Shown here: piece after piece, positions 43,417 through 51,533 of the stretch
Layout: each line of letters starts with the position of its first letter
How positions within the stretch are numbered: the first letter of the stretch is position 1
Source: Anaerolineales bacterium
GTDB lineage: Bacteria > Chloroflexota > Anaerolineae > 4572-78 > J111
Assembly (NCBI GenBank): GCA_015075405.1
Contig: JABTUK010000005.1
Location: 682,001 to 746,000 of the forward strand
Direction of reading: 5' to 3'
DNA length: 64,000 nt
Notes under the pieces: generated by a model
The model's database searches: none
Told to the model about the DNA's origin: nothing
What the model saw: the letters and a program-made list of their open reading frames with translations, nothing else
Made by a program: the position numbers and the translations under genes

Positions 43417-44553
43417 TTAAAACGTCGAGCGCTGCCCAATCATCGGCAGGGCGTAAACCGACTTCCAGCCGGGACTTTGCGGCTCGCGCAGGAAGGGTTC
43501 CATCTCCTCGGCGGTGCGCAGGGTGATTTCCTCAACCGGCGGAACTTTGCCGGCGGGGAAGGCTTCCAGGATGTCGTCGTGGAGCAGGGTCAGGTAGCGC
43601 AGAATGGCCGCCAGCGGTCGCTTGGCTTTCTGGGCGGTCGCATCGGCGGCGTTGCCCACCACCCCTTCCGGCGTGGCGGCGATTTCGATGGCAAAGTGAC
43701 CTTCGCCTTCAGACCAGCGGCTGGGCCGGCGGTAGGGGTCCACCGACTTATCGAAGTGGCCTTCGGGCAGGTAGGATTTGCCCTGGGTGTTGACGGCGTA
43801 TTTCATATCTACCATATCGGGGAAGAGGTACAGGCCCAGCGAGGTTTCAGCTTCGCAGGCATGGACAAAGGTGGTTCCGTATTCGCCACCGAACTTCTTC
43901 TCGCGGAAAAATTCGCGCACAGCCCGGTGCCAGTCAATCACCCGGAAGATGCCGGGCAGTTGGTAGCGCTTTTGCAATTCCTGGATGGCCGATTCCAGCA
44001 TCCACAGTTGGCCGTGGTTATTGATGAGGATTTGCTTGCGCCAGCCGTCATTCCACAAACCGAGCATGGCGTCAATCAACATCTCGCGGGCAATATCTTC
44101 GCGGACGATACAGGTGGCCGACATGCCCATGTGATGGAAGGGATGCGTCCCAAAATTGAGCGGCGGCAGCGACAGCGAGCAGGGCGCGCCCCGTTTAGCC
44201 GTAAAGCGGCGCACGCCTTCAAGAATCTGGCTGACAAACAGGGTGTCGGTGGCGGTGGGCAGGTGCAGGCCGTGATTTTCGGTGCAGCCGATGGGAATAA
44301 AAAGGATGTCATTCTTGCGGCGCTCTTCGACCACTTTCCAGCGCACGGTGGTTTGAATATAGGAGCCGGCTTTACCCCACTCGACCGGCGACGGCATGCC
44401 GTACTCGGCCAGGATAGCATCTATCTGCTCGTCGCTGGCCTCCCAAACCTCTTTTTTCATGCGGCCAACGCCGTTATCCTCAAAAAACAGATCGGGGACA
44501 TTGGTCTCCAGCAATCCTTCCGGGACGGGCATTTTGCCATTTGTGTTTGACAT
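43417..44553 (-). CDS. iolN: Creatininase-family hydrolase, IolN-like
   Basis: A 378-residue metal-dependent amidohydrolase of the creatininase fold: PIGCTENHGLHLPTATDT (Glu-x-His metal motif), FGTHPFHHMGMSAT, ILINNHGQLWML and FVHACEAETSLGLYLFP. The normal creatininase is about 260 residues; the extra N- and C-terminal segments resemble the IolN subgroup, which opens the ring of 3-dehydro-scyllo-inosose to 5-keto-L-gluconate in the Thermotoga inositol route. The neighbours on both sides are the enzymes before and after that step. AGGAGTGATCA precedes the ATG. A heptad repeat separates it from the dehydrogenase gene. Confidence 0.82.
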   Translation of the reverse strand: MSNTNGKMPVPEGLLETNVPDLFFEDNGVGRMKKEVWEASDEQIDAILAEYGMPSPVEWGKAGSYIQTTVRWKVVEERRKNDILFIPIGCTENHGLHLPTATDTLFVSQILEGVRRFTAKRGAPCSLSLPPLNFGTHPFHHMGMSATCIVREDIAREMLIDAMLGLWNDGWRKQILINNHGQLWMLESAIQELQKRYQLPGIFRVIDWHRAVREFFREKKFGGEYGTTFVHACEAETSLGLYLFPDMVDMKYAVNTQGKSYLPEGHFDKSVDPYRRPSRWSEGEGHFAIEIAATPEGVVGNAADATAQKAKRPLAAILRYLTLLHDDILEAFPAGKVPPVEEITLRTAEEMEPFLREPQSPGWKSVYALPMIGQRSTF

Positions 44554-44602
44554 TGATCACTCCTATCTTCTCTTCTAAATTTAAGGATTTCAACAGTTCA
44601 AT

Positions 44603-44661
44603 GACCGGAGACCGGGGACGGGTGACCGGGGGTGCCAGTCTCCGGTCTTCGGTCTCCGGTC
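44603..44661. repeat. Heptad inverted repeat (GACCGGA units)
   Basis: GACCGGAGACCGGGGACGGGTGACCGG is answered by GTCTCCGGTCTTCGGTCTCCGGTC. It lies between the dehydrogenase and hydrolase genes, within one transcription unit. Confidence 0.8.
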
Positions 44662-44667
44662 GTTTTC

Positions 44668-45825
44668 TCAGTTGGGGTACACCATCACCTTGCCATCCAC
44701 CCGCTCGGTGCCTTTGATGATGGCCTCTACGGCTTTGTCTAATTGATAGCGGGCCGTAATGATCGGGCTGAGGTCCAGCCGGCCCGAAGCGACCATGCGG
44801 ATGACGTTGGGGAAGTTCTCGTCGCCGGAGTGGCCCTGCGCCCCGTACACCTGCGCCCGGCGCACTTGCAGGGTTTCCAGGTACATGGGCACTTCTTTGG
44901 CGGCCCGGCCAATCTGCACGATTTTGCCGTTGATGGCGATGCTCTTGACCATTTCGGGAACGGTAATGTGGGGCGCGCCGGCAGCTTCGACGTAGAAGTT
45001 GAAACCTTCGCCCTTGCTCAGTTCCATCAGCACTTCGGCGGCGCGCACGTCACGCGGATCATAGACATAATCAGAACCGAGTTTCTTGGCCAGTTCCAGC
45101 CGCTCCTTCGAGACATCAAAGGTGACAATTTTGCCCGCGCCGGCGGCTTCGGCCAGGCCCACTGCCGCCAGACCGATGGGGCCAGCGCCAAAAACGCACA
45201 CAAAGTGGCCGGGCTTGAAGCCGCCCGCCCGTGAGAACATGGCGTTGTAGGAAACACAGGTCGGTTCGGTCAGAGCGGCCACTTCGTAAGCCTTTTTCTC
45301 GTCGCCAAACCGCTCGGCAATGGCGTTGATCTTCCAGGCAAATTTAGCGCCGATGGCGATATAGTTGGCAAAGCCGCCGTCAATGGTGAAGCCAATCTCT
45401 TCCAGGTTGGTGCAGTGGTTGGGGAAACCGTTGCGGCAGGGGGTGCAGTGGCCGCACCAGATCATTTCTTCCACCGTGACCATATCGCCTACTTTCAGGT
45501 CTTGCACCTCTTTGCCCACTTCGACAACCTTGCCGGAAAGCTCGTGGCCGGTAATGGAAGGGAATTTGGTCAGGCCGGGGTAGAGCATGTAGCCGTCGGA
45601 GTCGGTTTCGTAAAAGTGCAGGTCAGAACCGCACACGCCGCAAGCTTTGACTTGCAGCAGAATTTGGTCCGGTTTGATTTTGGGGTCGGGCCGCTCGGTC
45701 ACTTCCAATTTGGGATAGCGCCAGACGCTGCTGCCGGTGATGGCTTTGCCGGTCTCCTCTTCCCAATCCGACACTTTGTAGTCGTGGCGGGGTTCCCATT
45801 TTGCATTTAAAACTAAGCCTTTCAT
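44668..45825 (-). CDS. iolM: Zinc-dependent alcohol dehydrogenase, IolM-like
   Basis: A 385-residue medium-chain dehydrogenase. The catalytic zinc motif is CGVCGSDLHFYE with GHELSGKVVEVG; the region EEMIWCGHCTPCRNGFPNHCTNLEEIGF supplies the rest of the structural and substrate pattern, and FGAGPIGLAAVGLA binds NAD(P). From memory, the GHCxPCxxGFPNHC region and GAQGHSGDENFPNVIRMVASG closely follow Thermotoga IolM, which oxidises scyllo-inosose at C3. GGAGG precedes the ATG. A LacI-type operator and promoter lie 200-240 nt upstream; a family 4 element sits in the leader. Confidence 0.85.
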   Translation of the reverse strand: MKGLVLNAKWEPRHDYKVSDWEEETGKAITGSSVWRYPKLEVTERPDPKIKPDQILLQVKACGVCGSDLHFYETDSDGYMLYPGLTKFPSITGHELSGKVVEVGKEVQDLKVGDMVTVEEMIWCGHCTPCRNGFPNHCTNLEEIGFTIDGGFANYIAIGAKFAWKINAIAERFGDEKKAYEVAALTEPTCVSYNAMFSRAGGFKPGHFVCVFGAGPIGLAAVGLAEAAGAGKIVTFDVSKERLELAKKLGSDYVYDPRDVRAAEVLMELSKGEGFNFYVEAAGAPHITVPEMVKSIAINGKIVQIGRAAKEVPMYLETLQVRRAQVYGAQGHSGDENFPNVIRMVASGRLDLSPIITARYQLDKAVEAIIKGTERVDGKVMVYPN

Positions 45826-45866
45826 TTTTAAACCTCCAAGCAGTTAATAAAGTTGATTAGGGTTTT

Positions 45867-46003
45867 TATAACTACTCAACCCTCATGTCATTTCGAGGCT
45901 GAAAGCCGAGAAATCTCTGAGGCCGTTGTCTGCAAACCACGGATCAGGACGCTTCACGTCTCGCTCCTAACGTCGCTCGAAATGACATGGCTGAGTAGTT
46001 ACT
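45867..46003 (-). repeat. Dispersed palindromic element (family 4), copy 3
   Basis: ATAACTACTCAACCCTCATGTCATTTCGA...TCGAAATGACATGGCTGAGTAGTTAC. It lies inside the 5' leader of the zinc dehydrogenase transcript, between operator and ribosome site. Confidence 0.8.
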
Positions 46004-46022
46004 AAAGATGTATTCCTGCTAC

Positions 46023-46034
46023 GCACACGTGTGC
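46023..46034. promoter_or_regulatory. LacI-type operator GCACACGTGTGC (site 1)
   Basis: A perfect 12-bp palindrome. The wider 16-mer ACGCACACGTGTGCAT is the exact reverse complement of site 2 at 53646-53661. It covers the predicted transcription start of the zinc dehydrogenase unit. Confidence 0.85.
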
Positions 46035-46038
46035 ATAG

Positions 46039-46067
46039 AGTATAATATAGATTTGTAAAGGTGTCAA
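46039..46067 (-). promoter_or_regulatory. Promoter of the iolM-iolN-iolO unit
   Basis: On the minus strand: TTGACA (46067-46062), 17-bp spacer, TATACT (46044-46039), followed 4 nt later by the operator. The 450-base gap 45826-46279 holds only these sites and two repeat elements. Confidence 0.85.
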
Positions 46068-46130
46068 AACAACCGAGGCGCAATTTAACTCCAGTTTATG
46101 AATAGCTGAAACGGGTTTACAAAGGATAAA

Positions 46131-46225
46131 GGAGACTCAGTAGATCCAAATTTCTCGTAGGGTGGCATCCCTATGCCGCCCGCTGACGCATAGGGATGCG
46201 CCAGCTACTAGTGAAATGAGTCTCC
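46131..46225 (-). repeat. Dispersed palindromic element (family 3), copy 2
   Basis: GGAGACTCAGTAGATCCAAATTT...GAAATGAGTCTCC, with inner GGTGGCATCCCTATGCCGCC. It lies between the end of iolG and the promoter. Confidence 0.85.
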
Positions 46226-46279
46226 TTGCGGTTAATAAGTTCAATCTTGACGTTCCAGTGGGGGGCATTATAAGGTCTC

Positions 46280-47305
46280 TTATTTTTCTGCATCAAGCGG
46301 CAGTTCTATGGGCCGGGTTTGGTGGTAAGATTGAGTAGCCGCCAGCGCAATCTCCAAGGCCGCGCGGGCATCCTGGCCGGTCACTACCGGCGGCTGTTCT
46401 GCCCGCACCCGCTCGACAAAATCCTGGGCCTGAGCCAGATACGCCTCGCCAAAGCGCTCCATCAGGTAGGGCACCATATCGTGGCTGATGCCCTGGCGGG
46501 TCAACACCAGCAGCGGCGTTTGCCGGTAATAGCCGATTTGCACTCCGCCGGTTGTGCCCAAAATTTCGGTGCGGATGTCGTAGCCATACAGGGCGTTGCG
46601 GCTGACCTCAACATTGCCCAACGTGCCGTTTTTGAACAGCATGTTGACCACGGCATTGTCAATATCGCCCACCGTGTTGAGTTGAGGGAAGGCCAGGGTG
46701 CCGCCTTCGGTATAGACCCGTTTGACCTCGTCGCCCATCAACCAACGCCCCAAATCAAAATCGTGGATCGCCATATCCAGAATCAGGCCACCGCTGACGC
46801 TGGGCCGGGCATATTCCAGGTCGGGGCAAAAGGGGTCTCGTCCCACCGATTTAAACGTAACCGGCTGGCCGATGATCCCGGCCTCGATCTGTTTTTTGGC
46901 TGCCATATATCCGGCGTCGAAGCGGCGCATAAAACCGGCCTGGAACAGAACGCCCTTTTGGGCAATGACCGCCAGCATGGCGTCGGTATCTGCAAGCGTC
47001 AACGCCACCGGCTTTTCACAAAAGATAGCTTTGCCGGCTTCTGCCGCCGCAATAACCACCTCACGATGGGTGCTGGTGGGTGAGATGACAAAAACCGCTT
47101 TAACCCCAGGGTTAGCCAGAACATCTCGATAATCCGTTGACCAGGCCACCCCTTCCAGCTCAGCGGCGAAGGCCCGCGCTCGTTCCTCCAGGGCGTCGGC
47201 CACGGCCACAATCTTGGCCTGGGGGATACGTCCGGCCAGATGCCGGGCGTACACTTGCCCCATTCGCCCCAGGCCGATGACACCCACTGGGAGTTTAGCG
47301 TTCAT
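46280..47305 (-). CDS. iolG: GFO/IDH/MocA dehydrogenase, inositol 2-dehydrogenase type
   Basis: A 341-residue NAD-dependent dehydrogenase. Rossmann motif VGVIGLGRMGQVYARHL at the N-terminus, CEKPVALT with the conserved lysine, and ILDMAIHDFDLGRWLMG containing the catalytic Asp/His. These match IolG-like inositol dehydrogenases, which make 2-keto-myo-inositol. It is the last gene of the transporter unit. ATG 47305 has GGAG about 10 nt upstream; a TTG start nine codons earlier is less likely. A second paralogue lies at 51532, so one may take a different cyclitol or stereoisomer. Confidence 0.88.
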   Translation of the reverse strand: MNAKLPVGVIGLGRMGQVYARHLAGRIPQAKIVAVADALEERARAFAAELEGVAWSTDYRDVLANPGVKAVFVISPTSTHREVVIAAAEAGKAIFCEKPVALTLADTDAMLAVIAQKGVLFQAGFMRRFDAGYMAAKKQIEAGIIGQPVTFKSVGRDPFCPDLEYARPSVSGGLILDMAIHDFDLGRWLMGDEVKRVYTEGGTLAFPQLNTVGDIDNAVVNMLFKNGTLGNVEVSRNALYGYDIRTEILGTTGGVQIGYYRQTPLLVLTRQGISHDMVPYLMERFGEAYLAQAQDFVERVRAEQPPVVTGQDARAALEIALAATQSYHQTRPIELPLDAEK

Positions 47306-47333
47306 CCCTATTATTCTCCAATCCAAGACCAAG

Positions 47334-47398
47334 TTGGAACTGAGGGAACTGAGGGAATTAAAGAATCATTCAGTTCCTTCAATTCCGTTAGTTCCCTA
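47334..47398. repeat. Inverted repeat of ACTGAGGGA units
   Basis: GGAACTGAGGGAACTGAGGGAATT is answered by AGTTCCTTCAATTCCGTTAGTTCCC; the period is about 9. It lies between the pentapeptide and iolG genes. Confidence 0.65.
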
Positions 47399-47962
47399 TT
47401 CATAAATATCCCCGTTGGGCTTCATCGCTCCCCGCAAATGCGCATTGCTCAGATTAGCCCCCTCCAGGTTAGCCTCGAACAAGTTAGCCCCCCGCAGGTG
47501 CGCTCCTTCCAGGGTAGCATTCGCCAGGTTAGCCCCCTTAAGCACCGCTTTGAGCAGGATGACATCACTAAGATTAGCCCGACTCAGGTTAGCTTCGGTC
47601 ATATGCGCTTCCCGTAAGTTAACCTCAAACAAGTTGGCCTGTTCCAAAATGGCGTAATTGAGCTGCCCCTGGCGCAAATTGGCTTTGGTCAGATTGGCCT
47701 GGCTCAAATTAGCGAAACTCAAGTCGGCCTCGCTGAGATTGGCCCCAGCTAAATTGGCCCCGGTCAGGTTCGCGCCGGTCAGATTGGCCCCAATCAAGTT
47801 GGCCCCGGCCAGGTTGGCCTGGCTCAAATTAGCCTCGCTCAGATCAGCCCCACTCAGGTTGGCCCCTTTCAAATAAGCGCCGCTCAGGTCACAACCGGCC
47901 AGCCAGAGTGGTCTGGGCCGGTTCAGCAAATCATAGATTTGCGCGGATGTTAGCTCGGCCAT
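47396..47962 (-). CDS. Pentapeptide repeat protein
   Basis: A 188-residue protein of which residues about 28-180 are tandem A(N/D)LXX pentapeptides (ANLSQANLAGANLIGANL and so on), around 28 units, predicted to fold as a right-handed quadrilateral beta-helix. Relatives include DNA mimics and membrane-associated proteins; function cannot be assigned. ATG 47962 (GAGGGGGA upstream) is preferred over 47992, which would overlap the ATPase gene. It lies within the sugar transporter unit, 13 nt after the ATPase stop, so it is probably co-transcribed; that location is unusual. Confidence 0.88.
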   Translation of the reverse strand: MAELTSAQIYDLLNRPRPLWLAGCDLSGAYLKGANLSGADLSEANLSQANLAGANLIGANLTGANLTGANLAGANLSEADLSFANLSQANLTKANLRQGQLNYAILEQANLFEVNLREAHMTEANLSRANLSDVILLKAVLKGANLANATLEGAHLRGANLFEANLEGANLSNAHLRGAMKPNGDIYE

Positions 47963-47975
47963 GGTATTTTCCCCC

Positions 47976-48869
47976 TCATTCTTCCAGGCCATGCGAGAAT
48001 ACTTCTTCGCTTTCCTCCAATGCCTGGGCCAGATGCCGTTCGGCTTCGCCTAATTCCTCCCCGGCCCCAGAGTCGGCGCGAGCAAATTCGGCCAATTCGT
48101 GGCTCAAAGCATCCAACTCATCGGCTCCGGACATCATTCTAACCATCTCCTCCCGCGCTAACTCTGCTTTGGTAAAGGTGCCAAAGGTTCGGCCTCGCTT
48201 GAGGATGGTAAATCTATCGCCTACTGCATAAGCATGGTGCGGATTGTGCGTAATCAGGATAACGCCCAGATTCCGCGCCCTGGCCTGGGCGACATAACGC
48301 AAGACCACGCCCGCTTGCTTGACCCCCAGAGCAGCCGTTGGCTCATCCAGGATCAACACCTTGGCTCCAAAGTAAACCGCGCGGGCAATAGCCACACACT
48401 GGCGCTCACCTCCTGAGAGGGTCCCCACCGGTTGAGCCGGGTCGCGCACATCAATGCCCATTTTGAGCATCTCTTCCCGCGCCACCCGGTCGGAGAACTT
48501 GACATCGTAGCGCTTGAACGGCCCCCAGCCCCCTCTGGTCGGCTCCGAACCGAGAAAGAAGTTGCGGGAGATGCTCATCAAGGGGATCATCGCCAGGTCC
48601 TGATAAACGGTGGCAATGCCTCGATCCAGCGCATCCCGAGGGGAATTGAAATGAACTTGCTCGCCTTCAACCAAATACTGACCCTCATCGGGCCGATGCA
48701 CCCCGGAGAGCGTTTTGATGAGGGTAGATTTGCCCGCGCCGTTATCGCCCAACAAACACATAACCTCACCGGCCCGCACCGCCATCGAGACATCGCTGAG
48801 GGCAATAACGCTGCCAAAAAATTTAGAAATATTTCTGACCTCAATAAGAGGCGTCCCATTTTGACTCAT
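47976..48869 (-). CDS. Sugar ABC transporter ATP-binding protein (CUT2 type, single domain)
   Basis: A 297-residue ATPase with one nucleotide-binding domain: Walker A LLGDNGAGKST, signature TLSGGERQ, Walker B VLILDEPTAALG and H-loop ITHNPHHA. CUT2 transporters such as RbsA have two fused domains of about 500 residues; this is the short FrcA-like form, which would act as a dimer. A helical acidic C-terminal tail of about 50 residues (EELGEAERHLAQALEESEEVF) follows the domain. It overlaps the permease gene by 4 nt (ATGA). Confidence 0.92.
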   Translation of the reverse strand: MSQNGTPLIEVRNISKFFGSVIALSDVSMAVRAGEVMCLLGDNGAGKSTLIKTLSGVHRPDEGQYLVEGEQVHFNSPRDALDRGIATVYQDLAMIPLMSISRNFFLGSEPTRGGWGPFKRYDVKFSDRVAREEMLKMGIDVRDPAQPVGTLSGGERQCVAIARAVYFGAKVLILDEPTAALGVKQAGVVLRYVAQARARNLGVILITHNPHHAYAVGDRFTILKRGRTFGTFTKAELAREEMVRMMSGADELDALSHELAEFARADSGAGEELGEAERHLAQALEESEEVFSHGLEE

Positions 48870-49921
48870 CTTCGTGATGCCTCCGCTCGCTTCCTGATGT
48901 AATTGTTAACCAACACGGCGATGACCAGCATGGCCCCCATAAATACCTGAAACCAGTCAGCGTCAACCCCGGCAAAAACAATGCCCTGGCGAACCATGCC
49001 AAAGATGAGCGCGCCCAGAGCCGCCCCCATAACCGAGCCGTAGCCGCCGGTCAACAAATTGCCCCCGATGACCGCGCCGATAATGGCCAGAAACTCCTGC
49101 TGCTCGCCGCGCAATACGTCGGCCGATTTGACGCTGGCAACCTGGATGGTTGCCACCAGCCAGGCGGCAAAGGCCGTGGTCATAAACAGGCCAATTTTCA
49201 GCCGATCCACCGGCACACCGACGTTGCGGGCGGCTTCCGCTGCGCCGCCGGCCCCAAAAATCCAGTTGCCTACCTGAGTCCGCAGCAAAATCCACGTCCC
49301 CAAGGCAATGATGGCAAACCACCACACAATAGAGACCGAAAAATTAGCCCCGGCAATATGAATGTCATAAGCAAAGATGGTGCTCAAGATGTCGTAGCCG
49401 GGCAGGTTGCCCAGTCCCCCCACCTGTGTCCGCCCGGTGATCATGCGGGTAAAACCGATGGTCGCTCCCCGGACGATAAACAAACTACCCAGACTAATGA
49501 TAAAAGAGGGCAGCTTGGTTCTGACCACCATATAGCCGTTGAAGAAACCAACTGCCAGAGACAGCGCCAGAGCTACCAGCGCGGCTACGGGCAAAGGTAA
49601 TCCCAATTCGGTGCCCAGGATGGCGATCGTTACCCCGGCCATGCCAATGATCGAGCCGATGGACAGGTCAAACTCACCCCCAATCATCAGCAGCGCCACC
49701 GCTACCGATAGAATCCCCAGATGCGATGAAACCTCCAGATAACTGGCCGTGCCCCTTATGCTTAAAAAACCTCTGGAAGCAGCGATGGCAAAGAAAAGCC
49801 AAACTACGATAGCCCCGGCCAGCGCGCCAAATTCCGGCCGGCTGAGCAGCCGTTTCATGAGGCCCGCCTGGACCATGCGCTCGTCTCGCCTTTGTTCTGG
49901 TGCGACAGTTGTTGTTGCCAT
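48866..49921 (-). CDS. Sugar ABC transporter permease (CUT2 type)
   Basis: A 351-residue inner-membrane permease of the RbsC/FrcC family with about ten hydrophobic segments. Typical motifs are GGEFDLSIGSIIGMAGV, GFFNGYMVVRTKLPSFIISLGSLFIVRG and the late AIIGAVIGGNLLTGGYGSVMGAALGALIFG. It forms the channel for the binding protein encoded upstream. TAAGGAGAG precedes the ATG. The gap to the binding-protein gene holds a strong hairpin and a family 4 element, which may set their expression ratio. Confidence 0.92.
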   Translation of the reverse strand: MATTTVAPEQRRDERMVQAGLMKRLLSRPEFGALAGAIVVWLFFAIAASRGFLSIRGTASYLEVSSHLGILSVAVALLMIGGEFDLSIGSIIGMAGVTIAILGTELGLPLPVAALVALALSLAVGFFNGYMVVRTKLPSFIISLGSLFIVRGATIGFTRMITGRTQVGGLGNLPGYDILSTIFAYDIHIAGANFSVSIVWWFAIIALGTWILLRTQVGNWIFGAGGAAEAARNVGVPVDRLKIGLFMTTAFAAWLVATIQVASVKSADVLRGEQQEFLAIIGAVIGGNLLTGGYGSVMGAALGALIFGMVRQGIVFAGVDADWFQVFMGAMLVIAVLVNNYIRKRAEASRR

Positions 49922-49938
49922 TTAACTCTCCTTAAAAG

Positions 49939-49998
49939 CAGGGAACTGAAGGAACTGAAAAGTTCCTTTAGTTCCCTCAGTTCCTTTCGTCCCTCAAT
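49939..49998. repeat. Inverted repeat of GGAACTGAA units
   Basis: AGGGAACTGAAGGAACTGAA is answered by TTCCTTTAGTTCCCTCAGTTCC, in the leader of the permease gene. Confidence 0.6.
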
Positions 49999-50002
49999 TT
50001 TT

Positions 50003-50106
50003 GTAACTGCTCAGCCTATGTCATTGCGAGGCTGTAAGCCGAAGCAATCCCCCATCACAACCTGGGGATTGCTTCGCTTCGCTCGCAATGACACCTGAGT
50101 AGTAAC
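50003..50106. repeat. Dispersed palindromic element (family 4), copy 4
   Basis: GTAACTGCTCAGCCTATGTCATTGCGA...TCGCAATGACACCTGAGTAGTAAC, between the binding-protein and permease genes. Confidence 0.8.
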
Positions 50107-50117
50107 AATTTTTTTAC

Positions 50118-50148
50118 AAAGGCCGGGGGTCAACTTCCCCCGGCCTTT
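50118..50148 (-). terminator. Strong hairpin after the sugar-binding-protein gene
   Basis: A perfect 12-bp stem AAAGGCCGGGGG / CCCCCGGCCTTT with a 7-nt loop, 12 nt after the stop. On the minus strand there is no long T-run, so it is a likely partial terminator or 3'-end stabiliser. Confidence 0.75.
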
Positions 50149-50160
50149 TCAGTAAATCAA

Positions 50161-51231
50161 TTAGCGTGTACCCGCAGCACTCAGATCAATAACCTGGGCC
50201 GCATTATCGGCGGTCACAAAGCCAGGCCCGGTCAGCAGCACGTCACTGCCAACAGTGTTCAGGTTCTCTTTGTAGAGGGTCAACAGAACGATGGGCAGAT
50301 AACCTTGTAGATACTGCTGCTGGTCAATGGCAAAGAGCATGTTGCCATCGCGCACAGCTTCCAGCACTTCGGGCGAGAGGTCGAAGGTAGCCAGCAGGAT
50401 TTCGCCAACCAACCCTTCATCTTCCAGGGCGGCCAGAGCCGGGGCAGCGCCGGTGGGGCCGAGGGTGAGGATGCTGTCAACGTCAGGATTGGCTGTTAAG
50501 GCCGCGGCAATTGCTTGCTGAGACCCAGTCGGGTCGGCCAGGTCAACCGCCAGGACTTCGACGGTGCCGCCCGCTTCGGCCATAGCATCGGTAAAGCCCT
50601 GGCAGCGCAGGTCAAGAGCTACGTTACCGACTTCCTGGTTGATGCACAGCGCGGTGGTTGCGCCTGCTTCGGCCATGCGTTGGCCGCCGCCAAAACCGGC
50701 CTCGTACTCGGTCTGGCCGACGTGGGTGATAATGCCCAGGTCCTTGGCCACATCGCTGCCGGAGTTCATCGAGATGACCGGAATACCGGCGTCAACAGCG
50801 GCGGTGATGGAGTCGCCCAAAGCATCGGCGTCGGGGATAGAAACCACCAAACCATCCGGCTCTGAGGCTACGGCGGCATCAATGAGCTGGGACATGGCCA
50901 CCATGTCAAAGGTGCCCGGCGCCTGGTATTCGACCGTTACCCGCATATCGGTAGCCGCCGCATCAACGCCGTTCTTGACCACGGACCAGAACGGGTCAGA
51001 AGCCTGGCCGTGGCTGACCACCACAAAGCGAAGGGGGCGTTTTTCTAATTCTACTGTCCCACCCATGGCCTCCATTGCTTCTTCGGTGGCTTCCTGATAG
51101 ACAGCCACTTCTTCTTGTCCGGCCGGCTGGCTAGAAGCCGCGGACACACTTTGGGCAATAGCTCCCCAGGAGACGCTGATTAACGCCAGAACGCACAAGG
51201 TCGCCAACATGACAAATAGCCTGTTTTTCAT
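50161..51231 (-). CDS. Sugar ABC transporter substrate-binding protein (periplasmic-binding family 4)
   Basis: A 356-residue exported protein. It has a signal peptide (RLFVMLATLCVLALISVSWGAIA), a Glu/Gln-rich linker, then the ribose/inositol-binding fold: LRFVVVSHGQASDPFWSVVKNGVDAAA, SIPDADALGDSITAAVDAGIPVISMNSG, HVGQTEYEAGFGGGQRMAEAG and TFDLSPEVLEAVRDGNMLFAIDQQQYLQGYLP. Inositol-binding IbpA of Caulobacter is in this class. With iolG-like genes around it, inositol or another cyclitol is the best guess for its ligand. ATG 51231 has AGGAGATTACA upstream. Confidence 0.9.
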   Translation of the reverse strand: MKNRLFVMLATLCVLALISVSWGAIAQSVSAASSQPAGQEEVAVYQEATEEAMEAMGGTVELEKRPLRFVVVSHGQASDPFWSVVKNGVDAAATDMRVTVEYQAPGTFDMVAMSQLIDAAVASEPDGLVVSIPDADALGDSITAAVDAGIPVISMNSGSDVAKDLGIITHVGQTEYEAGFGGGQRMAEAGATTALCINQEVGNVALDLRCQGFTDAMAEAGGTVEVLAVDLADPTGSQQAIAAALTANPDVDSILTLGPTGAAPALAALEDEGLVGEILLATFDLSPEVLEAVRDGNMLFAIDQQQYLQGYLPIVLLTLYKENLNTVGSDVLLTGPGFVTADNAAQVIDLSAAGTR

Positions 51232-51474
51232 TGTAATCTCCTCCACATTAAACAAAGTTTATTTTTGGATGAACTTTGAGATTTCCGTTGTAGCCAGAAA
51301 ATCTCCGCTACCAAAGATTTACATGCTGGATCAAGTTTGCAGTTTTTGGGTTGTCCTCCTCTCTTGCTCATCGAATTGAAAAACAGTAAGTTTTAGATAG
51401 CAGATACAAACCAGTGAGTTGCCAGCTAATCATCACCTACTGCTTGTTCACAAATGATTGACTTTTTGTTTGCA

Positions 51475-51533
51475 GTAAGGGCATGGCCTTGCGCCTGCCC
51501 CTGGGGAGCGACCGCAAGGGTACGCCCCTACTT
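51475..51533. repeat. Dispersed palindromic element (family 2), copy 2
   Basis: GTAAGGGCATGGCCTTGCGCC...GGGAGCGACCGCAAGGGTACGCCCCTAC, the inverse of the inner part of 21777-21889. It ends at the stop codon of the dehydrogenase gene. The rest of the gap 51232-51474 shows no recognisable site. Confidence 0.75.

Noticed and set aside
43318..44550. Plus-strand frame of 410 codons
   Set aside because: Antisense to the creatininase-family gene and without recognisable motifs.
47415..47876. Plus-strand frames with regular LAP-type repeats
   Set aside because: They are the complement of the pentapeptide repeat gene; the periodicity comes from that gene.
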